This document shows, one piece after another, positions 9,826 through 18,638 of a stretch of 64,000 nt of DNA. The number at the start of each line of letters is the position of its first letter. Position 1 is the first letter of the stretch. Under the pieces are notes generated by a model. It saw only the letters and a list, made by a program, of their open reading frames with translations. It was not told the origin of the DNA and ran no database searches. This DNA comes from Candidatus Dechloromonas phosphoritropha (GTDB lineage Bacteria; Pseudomonadota; Gammaproteobacteria; Burkholderiales; Rhodocyclaceae), in the NCBI GenBank assembly GCA_016722705.1, contig JADKGN010000005.1:1-64000 (forward strand), written 5' to 3'. The position numbers and the translations under genes were made by a program.

Positions 9826-10576
9826 GTGAAGATTCTCGTCCCCGTGAAACGGGTAGGTGGACTACAACGTCAAGATTCGTCTGAAGGCGGATGGCACGGG
9901 TGTGGATCTGGCCAACGTCAAGATGAGCATGAACCCCTTTGACGAAATCGCCATTGAAGAGGCGGTCCGGCTCAAGGAGGCGGGCGTTGCCACCGAAGTC
10001 ATCGCCGTTTCCTGCGGGCTCGCCGCCTGCCAGGAAACCCTGCGCACGGCAATGGCCATCGGCGCCGACCGCGGGATCCTCGTCCAAACCGACGTCGAAC
10101 TGGAACCGATCGCTGTCGCCAAGTTGCTGAAAGCCCTCTGCGACAGGGAACAGCCGAAACTCGTCATTTGCGGCAAGCAGGCCATCGACGACGATGCCAA
10201 CCAGACCGGCCAGATGCTGGCGGCGCTGGCAGGCTGGCCGCAGGCCACCTTTGCCTCCAAGGTCGTCATCGCCGACGGCAAGGCCATGGTCACGCGCGAA
10301 ATCGACGGCGGTCTCGAAACCCTCGAGATGTTGCTGCCAGCAGTGGTTACTTCCGACCTTCGTCTGAACGAGCCGCGCTATGCAACGCTGCCGAACATCA
10401 TGAAGGCCAAGAAGAAGAAGCTTGACACTGTCAAGCCAGCCGAACTTGGCGTCGATGTTGCTCCACGTCTGACGGTACTCAAGGTCAGCGAGCCGCCCAA
10501 GCGCTCGGCCGGCGTCAAGGTTGCCGACGTCGCCGAACTCGTCAATAAACTCAAGAACGAAGCCAAGGTGATCTAA
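9826..10576 (+). CDS. etfB: Electron transfer flavoprotein beta subunit, one frameshift
   Basis: EtfB binds AMP and pairs with EtfA to carry electrons from acyl-CoA dehydrogenases to the quinone pool. The start is GTG 9826, chosen for the AAGGAG ribosome site 8 bases upstream and the family N-terminus MKILVPVKRV. One extra base near 9853 shifts the frame before VDYNVKIRLKADGTGVDL-type sequence. Later motifs are intact: MNPFDEIAIEEAVRLKE, GKQAIDDDANQTGQMLAALAGWP and the C-terminal membrane-contact helix region. The length of about 249 residues is normal. The stop is directly followed by etfA, so the pair is one transcription unit; the shift is probably a sequencing artefact. Confidence 0.93.
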
Positions 10577-11509
10577 ATGACCATTCTCGTTATCGCTGAA
10601 CATGACCATCAGGGCCTCAAGGCCGCCACACTCAACGCGGTCGCCGCTGCCGGCAAGATCGGTGGCGAGATCCATGTTCTCGTCGCCGGATCTGACTGCG
10701 ACGGCGCCGTCCAGGAAGCCGCAGGCCTGCAGGGTGTCGCCAGAGTCAAGGTAGCCGATGCGCCTCACTATGCATCCCAGACCGCCGAGAACCTTGCCGC
10801 ACTGGTTATCGCGAATGCGACGGGCTACACTCATATTCTCACGGCGGCCAGCCCCTTCGGCAAGAATATCCTGCCGCGTGTCGCGGCGCTGCTCGACGTT
10901 GGCCAGATATCCGAAATTAGCGCTGTTGAATCCGCCGATACCTTCACCCGCCCGATCTACGCCGGAAGCGCACTGGCCACGGTGAAGAGCGCCGACCCGG
11001 TCAAGGTGATCACCGTCCGCACCACTGCCTTCGATGCGGTCGCCGGTGGCGGCTCGGCCGAGGTGGAATACATCGCCGCCGCAGCCGATACTGCGCAGAC
11101 GACGCTGATCAACCGCGAACTGGCCAAGTCCGAACGTCCGGAACTTGGCGCCGCCAAGATCATCGTTGCTGGTGGGCGCGGCATGGGCAGTGGCGAGAAT
11201 TATCACAGGCTGCTCGAACCGCTTGCCGACAAACTCGGTGCCGCGCTGGGGGCTTCAAGGGCCGCGGTCGACGCCGGATTCGTGCCGAACGACTACCAGG
11301 TCGGCCAGACCGGCAAGATCGTCGCGCCGCAACTGTATCTGGCGATCGGCATCTCCGGAGCCATACAGCACCTGGCCGGGATGAAGGACTCGAAGGTCAT
11401 CGTCGCCATCAACAAGGATCCCGATGCACCCATCTTCCAGGTGGCAGATTACGGACTGGTCGGCGATCTGTTCGAAGTGGTTCCGCAGCTCGAGGCAGCC
11501 GTCGGCTAG
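10577..11509 (+). CDS. etfA: Electron transfer flavoprotein alpha subunit
   Basis: EtfA (310 residues) carries FAD and completes the heterodimer with EtfB. The N-terminal part (ILVIAEHDHQGLK, HILTAASPFGKNILPRVAALLD) and the C-terminal FAD-binding part (IIVAGGRGMGSGENY, AVDAGFVPNDYQVGQTGKIVAPQLYLAIGISGAIQH, INKDPDAPIFQVADYGLVGD) are complete and uninterrupted. ATG 10577 abuts the etfB stop. It is normally partnered by the acyl-CoA dehydrogenase encoded 2.3 kb downstream. Confidence 0.96.
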   Translation: MTILVIAEHDHQGLKAATLNAVAAAGKIGGEIHVLVAGSDCDGAVQEAAGLQGVARVKVADAPHYASQTAENLAALVIANATGYTHILTAASPFGKNILPRVAALLDVGQISEISAVESADTFTRPIYAGSALATVKSADPVKVITVRTTAFDAVAGGGSAEVEYIAAAADTAQTTLINRELAKSERPELGAAKIIVAGGRGMGSGENYHRLLEPLADKLGAALGASRAAVDAGFVPNDYQVGQTGKIVAPQLYLAIGISGAIQHLAGMKDSKVIVAINKDPDAPIFQVADYGLVGDLFEVVPQLEAAVG

Positions 11510-11518
11510 AATGGCCGA

Positions 11519-12184
11519 GTGAATCTGCCTGATACTTTGCTGGGCGAGGGTTGGTACTGGGCTGCCTGGGCTGTCTGGCTGCCACTCTTCGCCCGCAGTC
11601 TGTTCAGGGCGCCGTGGGCACTGCTCAAGAAGTCCGAGCAGTTGAACGTGTGGCTCGGCATGATCGTGCTGCTGGCGCTGATGTGGAGTCTCAAGGCGGG
11701 GGTCAAGCCTGGTCTGTCGCTGCATCTTCTGGGAGCGACGGTCTTTACCCTCAGCTTCGGTCCACATCTTGCGTTCATCGGCCTTTCGCTGGTCCTTCTG
11801 GGTGTCACCCTGAATGGCGATGGCGGGTACTTGGCCTTTGCAATCAACGCACTCGTGATGGCGGGTGTCGGGGTGACCATCAGTCAAGCCGTCCATAGGC
11901 TGGTCTTGGGCTTCCTGCCACGGCACTTCTGCATCTATGTCTTCATCAATGGCTTCCTTGGCCCGTTCCTGACGGTGCTGGGCGTGGGAATCGCGGCGAC
12001 TTGCCTGCTGGCGATGGCCGGCGCTTACCCCTGGGACCATCTGGCCAGCGAGTATCTGCCGTATTTTATCCTCCTCGGGTTTTCGGAAGCCTGGCTCAGC
12101 GGCATGTTGATGACCCTCTTCGTAATCTATCGTCCGGAGTGGGTTGTGACTTTTGACGATTCCAGTTATCTCGCCAACAAATAG
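11519..12184 (+). CDS. CbiM-like energy-coupling permease family protein
   Basis: The product is a 221-residue, almost wholly hydrophobic inner-membrane protein with six or seven helices. Charged patches such as RSLFRAPWALLKKSEQLNVW and the segment HLAFIGLSLVLLGVTLNGDGGYLAFAINALVMAGVGV resemble the CbiM/energy-coupling factor permease family (metal or cofactor uptake), but no ATPase or EcfT partner is nearby, so the substrate is unknown. The start is GTG 11519, 9 bases after etfA. Its position inside the etf-acyl-CoA dehydrogenase gene row suggests co-transcription. Confidence 0.7.
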   Translation: MNLPDTLLGEGWYWAAWAVWLPLFARSLFRAPWALLKKSEQLNVWLGMIVLLALMWSLKAGVKPGLSLHLLGATVFTLSFGPHLAFIGLSLVLLGVTLNGDGGYLAFAINALVMAGVGVTISQAVHRLVLGFLPRHFCIYVFINGFLGPFLTVLGVGIAATCLLAMAGAYPWDHLASEYLPYFILLGFSEAWLSGMLMTLFVIYRPEWVVTFDDSSYLANK

Positions 12185-12206
12185 GTACTACAATTCGAAA
12201 AAATTC

Positions 12207-13811
12207 ATGTCATTGGGGTCTAAAGTATTGAAAAATTCCATATTCCGTTCTTCCCTGATTGCAGCGATGATTGCGCTGGCGGGGGAGGCGGCGGCAATCG
12301 GCCTCGGGGAACTCAGAGGGAAGGCGGCTCTGGGCGACAAGCCGCGCTTCGAGGTCGATATTCTGGGTGCGGGGGCGGGTTTGCTGGATTCCAGCTGTTT
12401 CCGGCTCACGAAGCCCGCCGGCGACGATGATCTTCCCTGGTTGAAGCAGGCGACGCTCTCGGTTCGCAGGGGCTATCCGCCGGTACTCGAGATTCGTCCT
12501 GGTGTGCCGCTTGCGGACCCCGTGTTTGCGGTGGTGGTGAATGTCTCATGTGGGCATGACATCGTCCGGGAGTACGTCGTTTTTGCGTCACCACCGATCG
12601 GCCGCGCTGTGGACACGTCGCCTCGGGGCAGGGTGCCGGCGGCGACGCCGGCGCCGCGAAGGCAGGCTGGAGCGGCTCGCACTGCGGGGGCTCCGCAACG
12701 AGCGATTACCCGTCCGTTATCAGCGCCTGCCCCGGTGACCGGTCAACCGGCCGGGCCGGCGAAGGTTCAGGTCGCCGAGGCTGACGTGGCGCCGGCAGAC
12801 GACAAGATCAAGAGCATGGAGGCCACGGTTGCCGACTTGCAGCAGCGCGCGGCCGAGCTGACGCAGAAACTGGAACTGGCGGCTGCTACCCCGGCCGCGG
12901 GGCAACCGGCTCAGCCCGAGGTCAAGCCGGTAACGCCGGTCCCGGCGCCTGAAGCGATCGTCACGGCAGCACCTGTCAGCGGAGGTTCCGATGGTTCGAA
13001 CAATACCCTTTACGGGGCGCTGATTGGCGCGCTTGTGGCCGTTGCTGGCTGGCTGTTCTGGAGGAATTCCCGGGAGCGCGATGATCGGGGTGCGAACGGC
13101 AATGTTGTGGATGTCGAAGTCGACCCGCAACGCAAGGAAGAGCGCGAGGAGCGGGGCGGCGTTGACCTGCCGGTAGGGTCCGCTGCCATGAGGATGCCGA
13201 TGAAGCTCGATGTCGGTGCCGAAGCGCCGTCGCGGCTGGACTCGATCATGTCGGTCTCGGCAGCCACGGTCGACGAGCATTTCGAGGCCAATCCGGTCAT
13301 GGAACTGGCTGAAATAATGCTCTCTTTCGGGCGTGTGAAGGGTGCGGCACAGGCGCTTCAGGAGTATATCGACAGCAATCCGCAGGAAGCCCTCAAGCCA
13401 TGGATCAGGCTTATGGAAGTCTACCGGATGGCGGGAATGCGCAAGGAATTCGAGAAGGTTGCCCGTGACCTCAACAAGAATTTCAACGTTGAGGTGCAGA
13501 GGTGGGAGCAGACGGTCGAGCCCGAGAGCGAGGGACCGGTTGACGTGATCCTCGATACCGAGCCGGTGGCCACAGGCAACCGGCTTGCCGAAGGCAAGAT
13601 TGAAGGAATCGAGGGCATGCCGGCGATCACGGAGCAGGTTCTCATGCGCTGGAACGACGGCAGCGTCATCGAATACATGAATCAACTGCTGCGCGACAAC
13701 CGGGGCGGGACGCGCCTGGGCTTCTCTTTGCCGGTCATCAGCGACATCCTGTTTCTGGTCGAGTTGAAAGAATTGTCAAACAATATTGAAAGCGAGTCCA
13801 CACCATCATGA
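12207..13811 (+). CDS. FimV-like inner-membrane protein with TPR-like C-terminus
   Basis: From ATG 12207 the protein has 534 residues: a signal peptide (SLIAAMIALAGEAAA), then a FimV N-terminal-type domain (IGLGELRGKAALGDKPRFEVDIL, SVRRGYPPVLEIRPGVPL), a Pro/Ala-rich linker, a short coiled coil (KIKSMEATVADLQQRAAELTQKL), one membrane helix (LIGALVAVAGWLFWR) and a cytoplasmic helical repeat region (MELAEIMLSFGRVKGAAQALQEYI, LKPWIRLMEVYRMAGM). FimV proteins link peptidoglycan to type IV pilus or polar functions; no LysM motif is evident. It overlaps the next start by ATGA, so it is translated together with an acyl-CoA dehydrogenase, an unexpected partner. Confidence 0.78.
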   Translation: MSLGSKVLKNSIFRSSLIAAMIALAGEAAAIGLGELRGKAALGDKPRFEVDILGAGAGLLDSSCFRLTKPAGDDDLPWLKQATLSVRRGYPPVLEIRPGVPLADPVFAVVVNVSCGHDIVREYVVFASPPIGRAVDTSPRGRVPAATPAPRRQAGAARTAGAPQRAITRPLSAPAPVTGQPAGPAKVQVAEADVAPADDKIKSMEATVADLQQRAAELTQKLELAAATPAAGQPAQPEVKPVTPVPAPEAIVTAAPVSGGSDGSNNTLYGALIGALVAVAGWLFWRNSRERDDRGANGNVVDVEVDPQRKEEREERGGVDLPVGSAAMRMPMKLDVGAEAPSRLDSIMSVSAATVDEHFEANPVMELAEIMLSFGRVKGAAQALQEYIDSNPQEALKPWIRLMEVYRMAGMRKEFEKVARDLNKNFNVEVQRWEQTVEPESEGPVDVILDTEPVATGNRLAEGKIEGIEGMPAITEQVLMRWNDGSVIEYMNQLLRDNRGGTRLGFSLPVISDILFLVELKELSNNIESESTPS

Positions 13812-15589
13812 GTGAGTATCAGGCCCCATTGAAGGACATCCGGTTTGTCATGCAGGATCTGGCCGGTCTTGACCAGATCGTGTCCTTGCCGGGTTACGAG
13901 GAAGCGACACCGGATGTCGTGGATGCAATTCTCGAAGAAGCCGCGAAGTTTGCCGGTGGAGTTCTTTCTCCTCTCAATCAGGTAGGCGACAGGGACGGTG
14001 CCCGATGGAAGGATACCATCGTCACTACCCCGGCTGGGTTCAAGGAGGCTTATCGGCAGTTCGTGGACAACGGCTGGAACGCGCTTGGCTGCGACCCGGA
14101 CTTCGGCGGGCAGGGACTGCCGCGATTGTTGTTCACCGCGGTCAGCGAGATGTGGAAGGCGTCCAATCATGCTTTCTCGCTATGTCCGATGCTGACCCAG
14201 GGAGCCATCGAGGCGCTGATGATCGCTGGCAGCGACGAACAGAAGGCGGCTTACCTGCCGAACCTCGTATCCGGTGAATGGGCTGGAACGATGAACCTGA
14301 CCGAACCGTCCGCGGGTTCCGATCTGGCGGCTGTGCGCAGTCGTGCCGAGCCAGTAGGCGACGGCACCTACCGGATTTTCGGCCAGAAGATTTTCATCAC
14401 CTACGGCGAGCACGACATGACGGAAAACATCGTTCATCTCGTGCTGGCGCGCACCCCCGATGCACCGGAAGGCGTCAAGGGCATCTCGCTGTTCGTCGTC
14501 TCCAAGTTTGTGCTAACGGCCGATGGCAAGCTGGGCGAGCGCAATGACGTCTACTGTGTTTCGATAGAGCACAAGCTTGGCATCCATGGCAGCCCGACGG
14601 CGGTGCTGGCCTTCGGCGACCACGGCGGTGCCATTGGTACGCTGGTTGGCGAAGAGAATCGCGGCCTCGAATACATGTTCATCATGATGAACGCCGCCCG
14701 CTTCAATGTCGGTCTGGAAGGACTGGGCGATGCCGAAAGGGCGTATCAGCGCGCCGTGGGCTATGCCAGGGATCGTGTCCAGGGCGGCGAAGTTGGAGTC
14801 CGGGGCGGCCCCAAGGTAGCGATCATCCGTCACCCCGATGTCCGTCGCATGCTGATGTCGATGCGCGCCCGCATCGAGGCGATGCGGGCGCTGGCCTACG
14901 TCACCGCAGCCGCGCTTGACAATGCGCACCAGAATCCGGATGGCGCCGCGCGTGCTCAGGCGCATGCATTCGCCGACCTGATGATTCCGGTGGTCAAGGG
15001 CTGGAGCACCGAGAGTTCGATCGACATCGCTTCCCTAGGCGTCCAGGTGCACGGGGGCATGGGCTACGTTGAGGAAACCGGCGCTGCCCAACACCTGCGC
15101 GATGCCCGTATCACGACGATCTACGAAGGAACGACGGCAATCCAGGCCAACGATCTGATCGGTCGCAAGATTGCCCGGGAGCAGGGGGCCACCATCAACG
15201 CGGTGATCCGCGAAATGCGCACCGCTGCCGCCGGTTTGGACGGTGATCTGGCAATGATCGGAGGCCGCCAGCTTGCCGCGGTCGACGCGCTGGAAAGGGC
15301 TGTTTTCTGGATTGTGGCTAATTTCGCCAGTGATCCGAAGGTGGTTCATGCCGGGGCGGTACCCTTTCTCCACCTGTTCGGCACCGTTGCCGGCGGTTGG
15401 CAGATGGGGCGGGCGGCGGTAATCGCCCGGGCGCGAATCGCGGCCGGCGACGACGACCCGTTCTGGTCAGCCAAGTTGGCGACGACCCGCTTCTTCGCCG
15501 ATCATTGCCTGACCCAGGCAGCCGGCCTAGCGGAATCCATCATCGGCGGCGCGCCAGGGGCGCTGGAAATGGCCGACGACAGCTTCTGA
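13808..15589 (+). CDS. Acyl-CoA dehydrogenase, long form
   Basis: This 593-residue enzyme belongs to the acyl-CoA dehydrogenase group with an extra C-terminal domain. It oxidises acyl-CoA thioesters with FAD and passes electrons to ETF. Motifs include the FAD/substrate region MNLTEPSAGSDLAAVRSRA, LGIHGSPTAVLAFGD, NAARFNVGLEGLGDAERAYQRAVGYARDRVQGG, QVHGGMGYVEETGAAQHLRDARITTIYEGTT with the catalytic base Glu440, and the C-terminal AcdC-like domain to residue 593. It overlaps the preceding gene by ATGA. Substrate chain length cannot be read from the sequence. Control by the upstream TetR repressor is inferred. Confidence 0.93.
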   Translation: MSEYQAPLKDIRFVMQDLAGLDQIVSLPGYEEATPDVVDAILEEAAKFAGGVLSPLNQVGDRDGARWKDTIVTTPAGFKEAYRQFVDNGWNALGCDPDFGGQGLPRLLFTAVSEMWKASNHAFSLCPMLTQGAIEALMIAGSDEQKAAYLPNLVSGEWAGTMNLTEPSAGSDLAAVRSRAEPVGDGTYRIFGQKIFITYGEHDMTENIVHLVLARTPDAPEGVKGISLFVVSKFVLTADGKLGERNDVYCVSIEHKLGIHGSPTAVLAFGDHGGAIGTLVGEENRGLEYMFIMMNAARFNVGLEGLGDAERAYQRAVGYARDRVQGGEVGVRGGPKVAIIRHPDVRRMLMSMRARIEAMRALAYVTAAALDNAHQNPDGAARAQAHAFADLMIPVVKGWSTESSIDIASLGVQVHGGMGYVEETGAAQHLRDARITTIYEGTTAIQANDLIGRKIAREQGATINAVIREMRTAAAGLDGDLAMIGGRQLAAVDALERAVFWIVANFASDPKVVHAGAVPFLHLFGTVAGGWQMGRAAVIARARIAAGDDDPFWSAKLATTRFFADHCLTQAAGLAESIIGGAPGALEMADDSF

Positions 15590-15603
15590 CAAATTCCCTC
15601 GTT

Positions 15604-15634
15604 TTGAGTGAAAGCCTGCGATAGTTGTTATAAT
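15604..15634 (+). promoter_or_regulatory. Candidate sigma-70 promoter for the rpsF operon
   Basis: A consensus -10 box TATAAT (15629-15634) lies 66 bases upstream of rpsF; a weaker -35 candidate TTGAGT starts at 15604 with 19-bp spacing. Confidence 0.5.
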
Positions 15635-15700
15635 CGTGGGCTTTTCAACCTTGCCCCACCGCATCCGCATGGCGGGGGGTTTAACCCAGAAGGAGTTTGC

Positions 15701-16084
15701 ATGCGTCATTACGAAATCTGCTTTATCGTCCATCCGGACCAAAGCGAACAGGTGCCCGGCATGGTTGAGCGCTATCGCGCCATCATTGCCGCCAAGAGCG
15801 GCAGGATTCATCGTCTGGAAGACTGGGGCCGGCGCCAGCTGGCCTACCCGATCCAGAAAATCCACAAGGCTCACTACGTCCTGATGAACATCGAGTGCGA
15901 CGGCGAGACGCTGAACGAACTCGAACACTCGTTCAAGTTCAACGATGCCGTCCTGCGCCATCTCACCGTCAAGATGAAGGCTGCGGTGACGACTCCCTCC
16001 CCGATGATGAAGGATGAGAAGTCCAGGTCAATGATGCCTGGTGACACGACTCCGGCGGAGTCGGCCGAAGCGGCTGTTGCCTGA
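15701..16084 (+). CDS. rpsF: 30S ribosomal protein S6
   Basis: The 127-residue protein begins MRHYEICFIVHPDQSEQVPGMVERY and contains the conserved GRIHRLEDWGRRQLAYPIQKIHKAHYVLMNIE block and LRHLTVKM, all typical of S6, with a variable acidic/alanine-rich tail. It binds 16S rRNA next to S18. ATG 15701 was chosen over an upstream in-frame start because of the AAGGAG site at 15690-15695. It is the first gene of the rpsF-priB-rpsR-rplI operon. Confidence 0.97.
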   Translation: MRHYEICFIVHPDQSEQVPGMVERYRAIIAAKSGRIHRLEDWGRRQLAYPIQKIHKAHYVLMNIECDGETLNELEHSFKFNDAVLRHLTVKMKAAVTTPSPMMKDEKSRSMMPGDTTPAESAEAAVA

Positions 16085-16108
16085 CGGCAATTCGTACGGG
16101 AAAGACGG

Positions 16109-16407
16109 CTGAACCGCGTCGAACTCTCGGGAAGGCTGGTCGAGCGCAAAGCCCTGCGCTATACCCCGGCAGGAGTACCGGTCAGTGAAGGATTGCTGAA
16201 ACACGGGTCGACGCAGATCGAAAGCGGTACGGAGCGCTTGGTCGAGGTGGAAATTGCTGTAGTGGCCATGGGCGAACCCGCCCGCTGGCTTCAGGCGGTA
16301 TCGATCGGCGGGGCAGTCAATGTGACTGGCTTTCTGGTAGCCAGGAGCCGCAACAGCAAGACACCTGTGCTGCATGTGAATTCAATCGAATTTTTGGAAG
16401 GAAATGA
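16109..16407 (+). CDS. priB: Primosomal replication protein N
   Basis: PriB is a small OB-fold protein that binds single-stranded DNA and bridges PriA and DnaT at restart. The translated sequence NRVELSGRLVERKALRYTP, GVPVSEGLLKHGSTQIE, LVEVEIAVVAMGEPA and VTGFLVARSRNSKTPVLHV matches it and its operon position between rpsF and rpsR is diagnostic. The only start-like codon at the expected place is CTG 16109, where relatives use TTG or ATG. In the sequence as given the frame runs on to 16543, deep into rpsR. I infer that the true stop is the TGA at 16405-16407, reached after a one-base loss in the T or A runs near 16390-16404 (LEGK then stop). Confidence 0.85.
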
Positions 16408-16409
16408 AA

Positions 16410-16683
16410 ATGGCTCGATTCTTCAAGAAGAAGGAAGACGACAAGAAAAAAACGCGGTAGCGGTCTCTTCAAGCGCCGCAAGTTCTGCCGTTTTACGGCG
16501 GAAAAAGTCGAACAGATCGACTACAAGGATGTGGATGTCTTGAAAGAATACATCCAGGAAAACGCCAAGATCATGCCGGCACGGCTGACGGGCACCAAGG
16601 CGGGTTATCAGCGCCAGTTGGGCACCGCGATCAAGCGTGCCCGGTTTCTGGCACTGCTGCCCTACACCGACAACCATCAATAA
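16410..16683 (+). CDS. rpsR: 30S ribosomal protein S18, one-base insertion in A-run
   Basis: S18 is a small rRNA-binding protein essential for the 30S subunit. ATG 16410 gives MARFFKKKEDDKKK, then an in-frame TAG appears unless one A is removed from the 7-A run near 16444-16450. The other frame reads SGLFKRRKFCRFTAEKV, VDVLKEYIQENAKIMPARL and GTKAGYQRQLGTAIKRARFLALLPY up to TAA 16683. Both halves match S18 exactly in order. No bacterium can lose this single-copy gene, so this is the clearest evidence that homopolymer sequencing errors affect the contig. Confidence 0.95.
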
Positions 16684-16701
16684 TTCCCGGGGAGACGAAA
16701 C

Positions 16702-17148
16702 ATGCAAATCATTCTGCTCGAGACGATAATCAACCTCGGCAACCTTGGCGACATCGTCAAGGTCAGGGACGGCTACGCCCGCAACTTCCTGATCCCTAAG
16801 CACATGGCGAAGCGTGCCACGCCGGCTACCCTGGCCGAGTTCGAGGCCCGGCGTGCGGAGCTGGAACGGGTTGCCGCCGAAAAGCGGGGCGCGGCACAAG
16901 GCATCGCCGACAAGATGGCCGGTCTCTCGGTTTCCCTCGCCCGTAAGGCCGGCATGGACGGCCGTCTTTTCGGGTCGGTCAGCAATGCCGATATTGCCGA
17001 GGCGCTCAAGCTCGCCGGCTTTGACGTCGACAAGTCGGCCATCCGTATGCCGGATGGCCCACTGAAGACGATTGGCGAATTCCCGCTTGATGTTGTGGTG
17101 CACGCCGACGTGGTGGCAAACATCTCCGTGGCAGTGGTTTCCGGCTAA
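16702..17148 (+). CDS. rplI: 50S ribosomal protein L9
   Basis: The 148-residue protein starts MQIILLETIINLGNLGDIVKVRDGYARNFLIPKHMA, the N-terminal rRNA-binding domain of L9, followed by the connecting helix and the C-terminal domain (GRLFGSVSNADIAEALK, PLKTIGEFPLDVVVHADV). Length and domain order are normal. It is last in the rpsF operon, followed by a terminator. Confidence 0.97.
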   Translation: MQIILLETIINLGNLGDIVKVRDGYARNFLIPKHMAKRATPATLAEFEARRAELERVAAEKRGAAQGIADKMAGLSVSLARKAGMDGRLFGSVSNADIAEALKLAGFDVDKSAIRMPDGPLKTIGEFPLDVVVHADVVANISVAVVSG

Positions 17149-17169
17149 TCCAGGCTGTCCATTGCGACC

Positions 17170-17197
17170 AAAGGCCTCGCAATTGCGGGGCCTTTTT
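17170..17197 (+). terminator. Rho-independent terminator after rplI
   Basis: An 11-bp stem AAAGGCCTCGC / GCGGGGCCTTT with one wobble pair and an AATT loop ends in TTTTT, 22 bases after the rplI stop and just before dnaB. Confidence 0.88.
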
Positions 17198-17214
17198 AAT
17201 TTAAACTTGGCCAC

Positions 17215-18621
17215 ATGAATCAGCGCTTACAGAAAAGTTTCGTCAGCGACTCCGCGCTTGCCCAGTTGCGGGTGCCACCGCACTCGATTGAGGCGGAGCA
17301 GTCGGTCCTTGGTGGGTTGTTGCTCGACAACCAGGCCTGGGACCGGATGGGCGATCTGGTTACCGACAGTGATTTCTATCGCGACGAGCATCGGCGTATC
17401 TTCCGGCAGATTCGCAACCTGCTCGAAAAGTCGAGGCCGGCTGACGTCGTCACGGTCGCCGAAGCTCTCGATGCCGCAGGCGAAGGCGATCAGACCGGTG
17501 GGCTGGCCTATCTTGGAGAACTTGCCGCGAACACGCCGTCGGCTGCAAATATCAGGCGTTACGCCGAGATTGTCCGCGAACGGGCTGTCCTGCGCCAACT
17601 GGTCGCCACGGCCGACGAAATTGCCGCCGATGCGCTGAACCCGCTTGGGCGGGATGCTGATACCCTGCTCGACGAGGCGGAATCCAAGATCTTCGCCATT
17701 GCCGAAGCCGGTGCCGGTCACAGCGATGGTTTCGTCCACATCAATCCCTTGCTGACCCAGGTCGTCGAACGCATCCAGGAACTGCACGACCGCGACAATC
17801 CGTCGGATATCACCGGTGTTCCCACCGGCTACGTTGATCTTGACCGGATGACATCCGGCTTGCAATCGGGCGATCTGATCATCGTCGCTGGAAGGCCGTC
17901 GATGGGAAAAACCGCCTTTGCGCTGAACATTGCCGAAAGTGTGGCGGTCGAGACCGGTCTGCCGGTGGGAATATTCTCGATGGAAATGGGGGGCACGCAA
18001 CTGGCGATGCGGATGCTGGCGTCGATCGGACGCCTTGATTCGCATCGGGTGCGCAGCGGACGCCTGACCGATGACGAATGGTCGCGGCTCTCGTTCGCGC
18101 TCGGAAAACTGCACGAAGCGCCCATCTATATCGATGAAACCGGTGGACTGACCCCGGCCAACCTGCGCGCCCGGGCGCGACGGCTGGCGCGCCAGTATGG
18201 AGGCAAGCTCGGCCTGCTGGTGATCGACTATATCCAGTTGATGAGCGGCAACCGCCAGGGCGAAAACCGGGCGACCGAAGTCTCGGACATTTCGCGGGCG
18301 ATCAAGTCGCTGGCCAAGGAGTTACAGGTGCCGATCGTTGCCTTGTCGCAGCTCTCGCGCAAGGTGGAGGAGCGCACCGACAAGCGTCCGATGATGTCCG
18401 ATCTGCGCGAGTCGGGCGCCATCGAGCAGGACGCCGACGTAATCCTGATGATGTATCGCGAGGAATACTACAAGCCCGACACGCCGGACAAGGGTGTCGC
18501 CGAAGTGATCATCGGCAAGCAGCGAAACGGGCCGACCGGCACAGTCAGGCTGACCTTCCTCGGTGAATACACGCGCTTCGAGAGTCTGGCCAGCGGCGGG
18601 TCTGGGCGCCCAGGTCATTGA
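17215..18621 (+). CDS. dnaB: Replicative DNA helicase DnaB
   Basis: DnaB (468 residues) is the hexameric 5'-3' helicase of the replication fork. The N-terminal primase-binding domain begins LRVPPHSIEAEQSVLGGLLLD. The RecA-type domain has Walker A AGRPSMGKTAFALN starting at residue 225, FSMEMGGTQLAMRMLASIG, Walker B-like LGLLVIDYIQLMSG, and ALSQLSRKVEERTDKRPMMSDLRESGAIEQDAD. It is uninterrupted, with no intein. Its place behind the rpsF-rplI operon is conserved in Betaproteobacteria; the intervening terminator suggests its own promoter within the roughly 65-base gap. Confidence 0.97.
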   Translation: MNQRLQKSFVSDSALAQLRVPPHSIEAEQSVLGGLLLDNQAWDRMGDLVTDSDFYRDEHRRIFRQIRNLLEKSRPADVVTVAEALDAAGEGDQTGGLAYLGELAANTPSAANIRRYAEIVRERAVLRQLVATADEIAADALNPLGRDADTLLDEAESKIFAIAEAGAGHSDGFVHINPLLTQVVERIQELHDRDNPSDITGVPTGYVDLDRMTSGLQSGDLIIVAGRPSMGKTAFALNIAESVAVETGLPVGIFSMEMGGTQLAMRMLASIGRLDSHRVRSGRLTDDEWSRLSFALGKLHEAPIYIDETGGLTPANLRARARRLARQYGGKLGLLVIDYIQLMSGNRQGENRATEVSDISRAIKSLAKELQVPIVALSQLSRKVEERTDKRPMMSDLRESGAIEQDADVILMMYREEYYKPDTPDKGVAEVIIGKQRNGPTGTVRLTFLGEYTRFESLASGGSGRPGH

Positions 18622-18638
18622 CCTGCAATACGGTAAGG

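Noticed and set aside
9701..11206. Long open frame of 501 codons on the minus strand over etfBA
   Set aside because: It is antisense to two complete, recognisable genes; high GC makes such mirror frames common, and it shows no family features.
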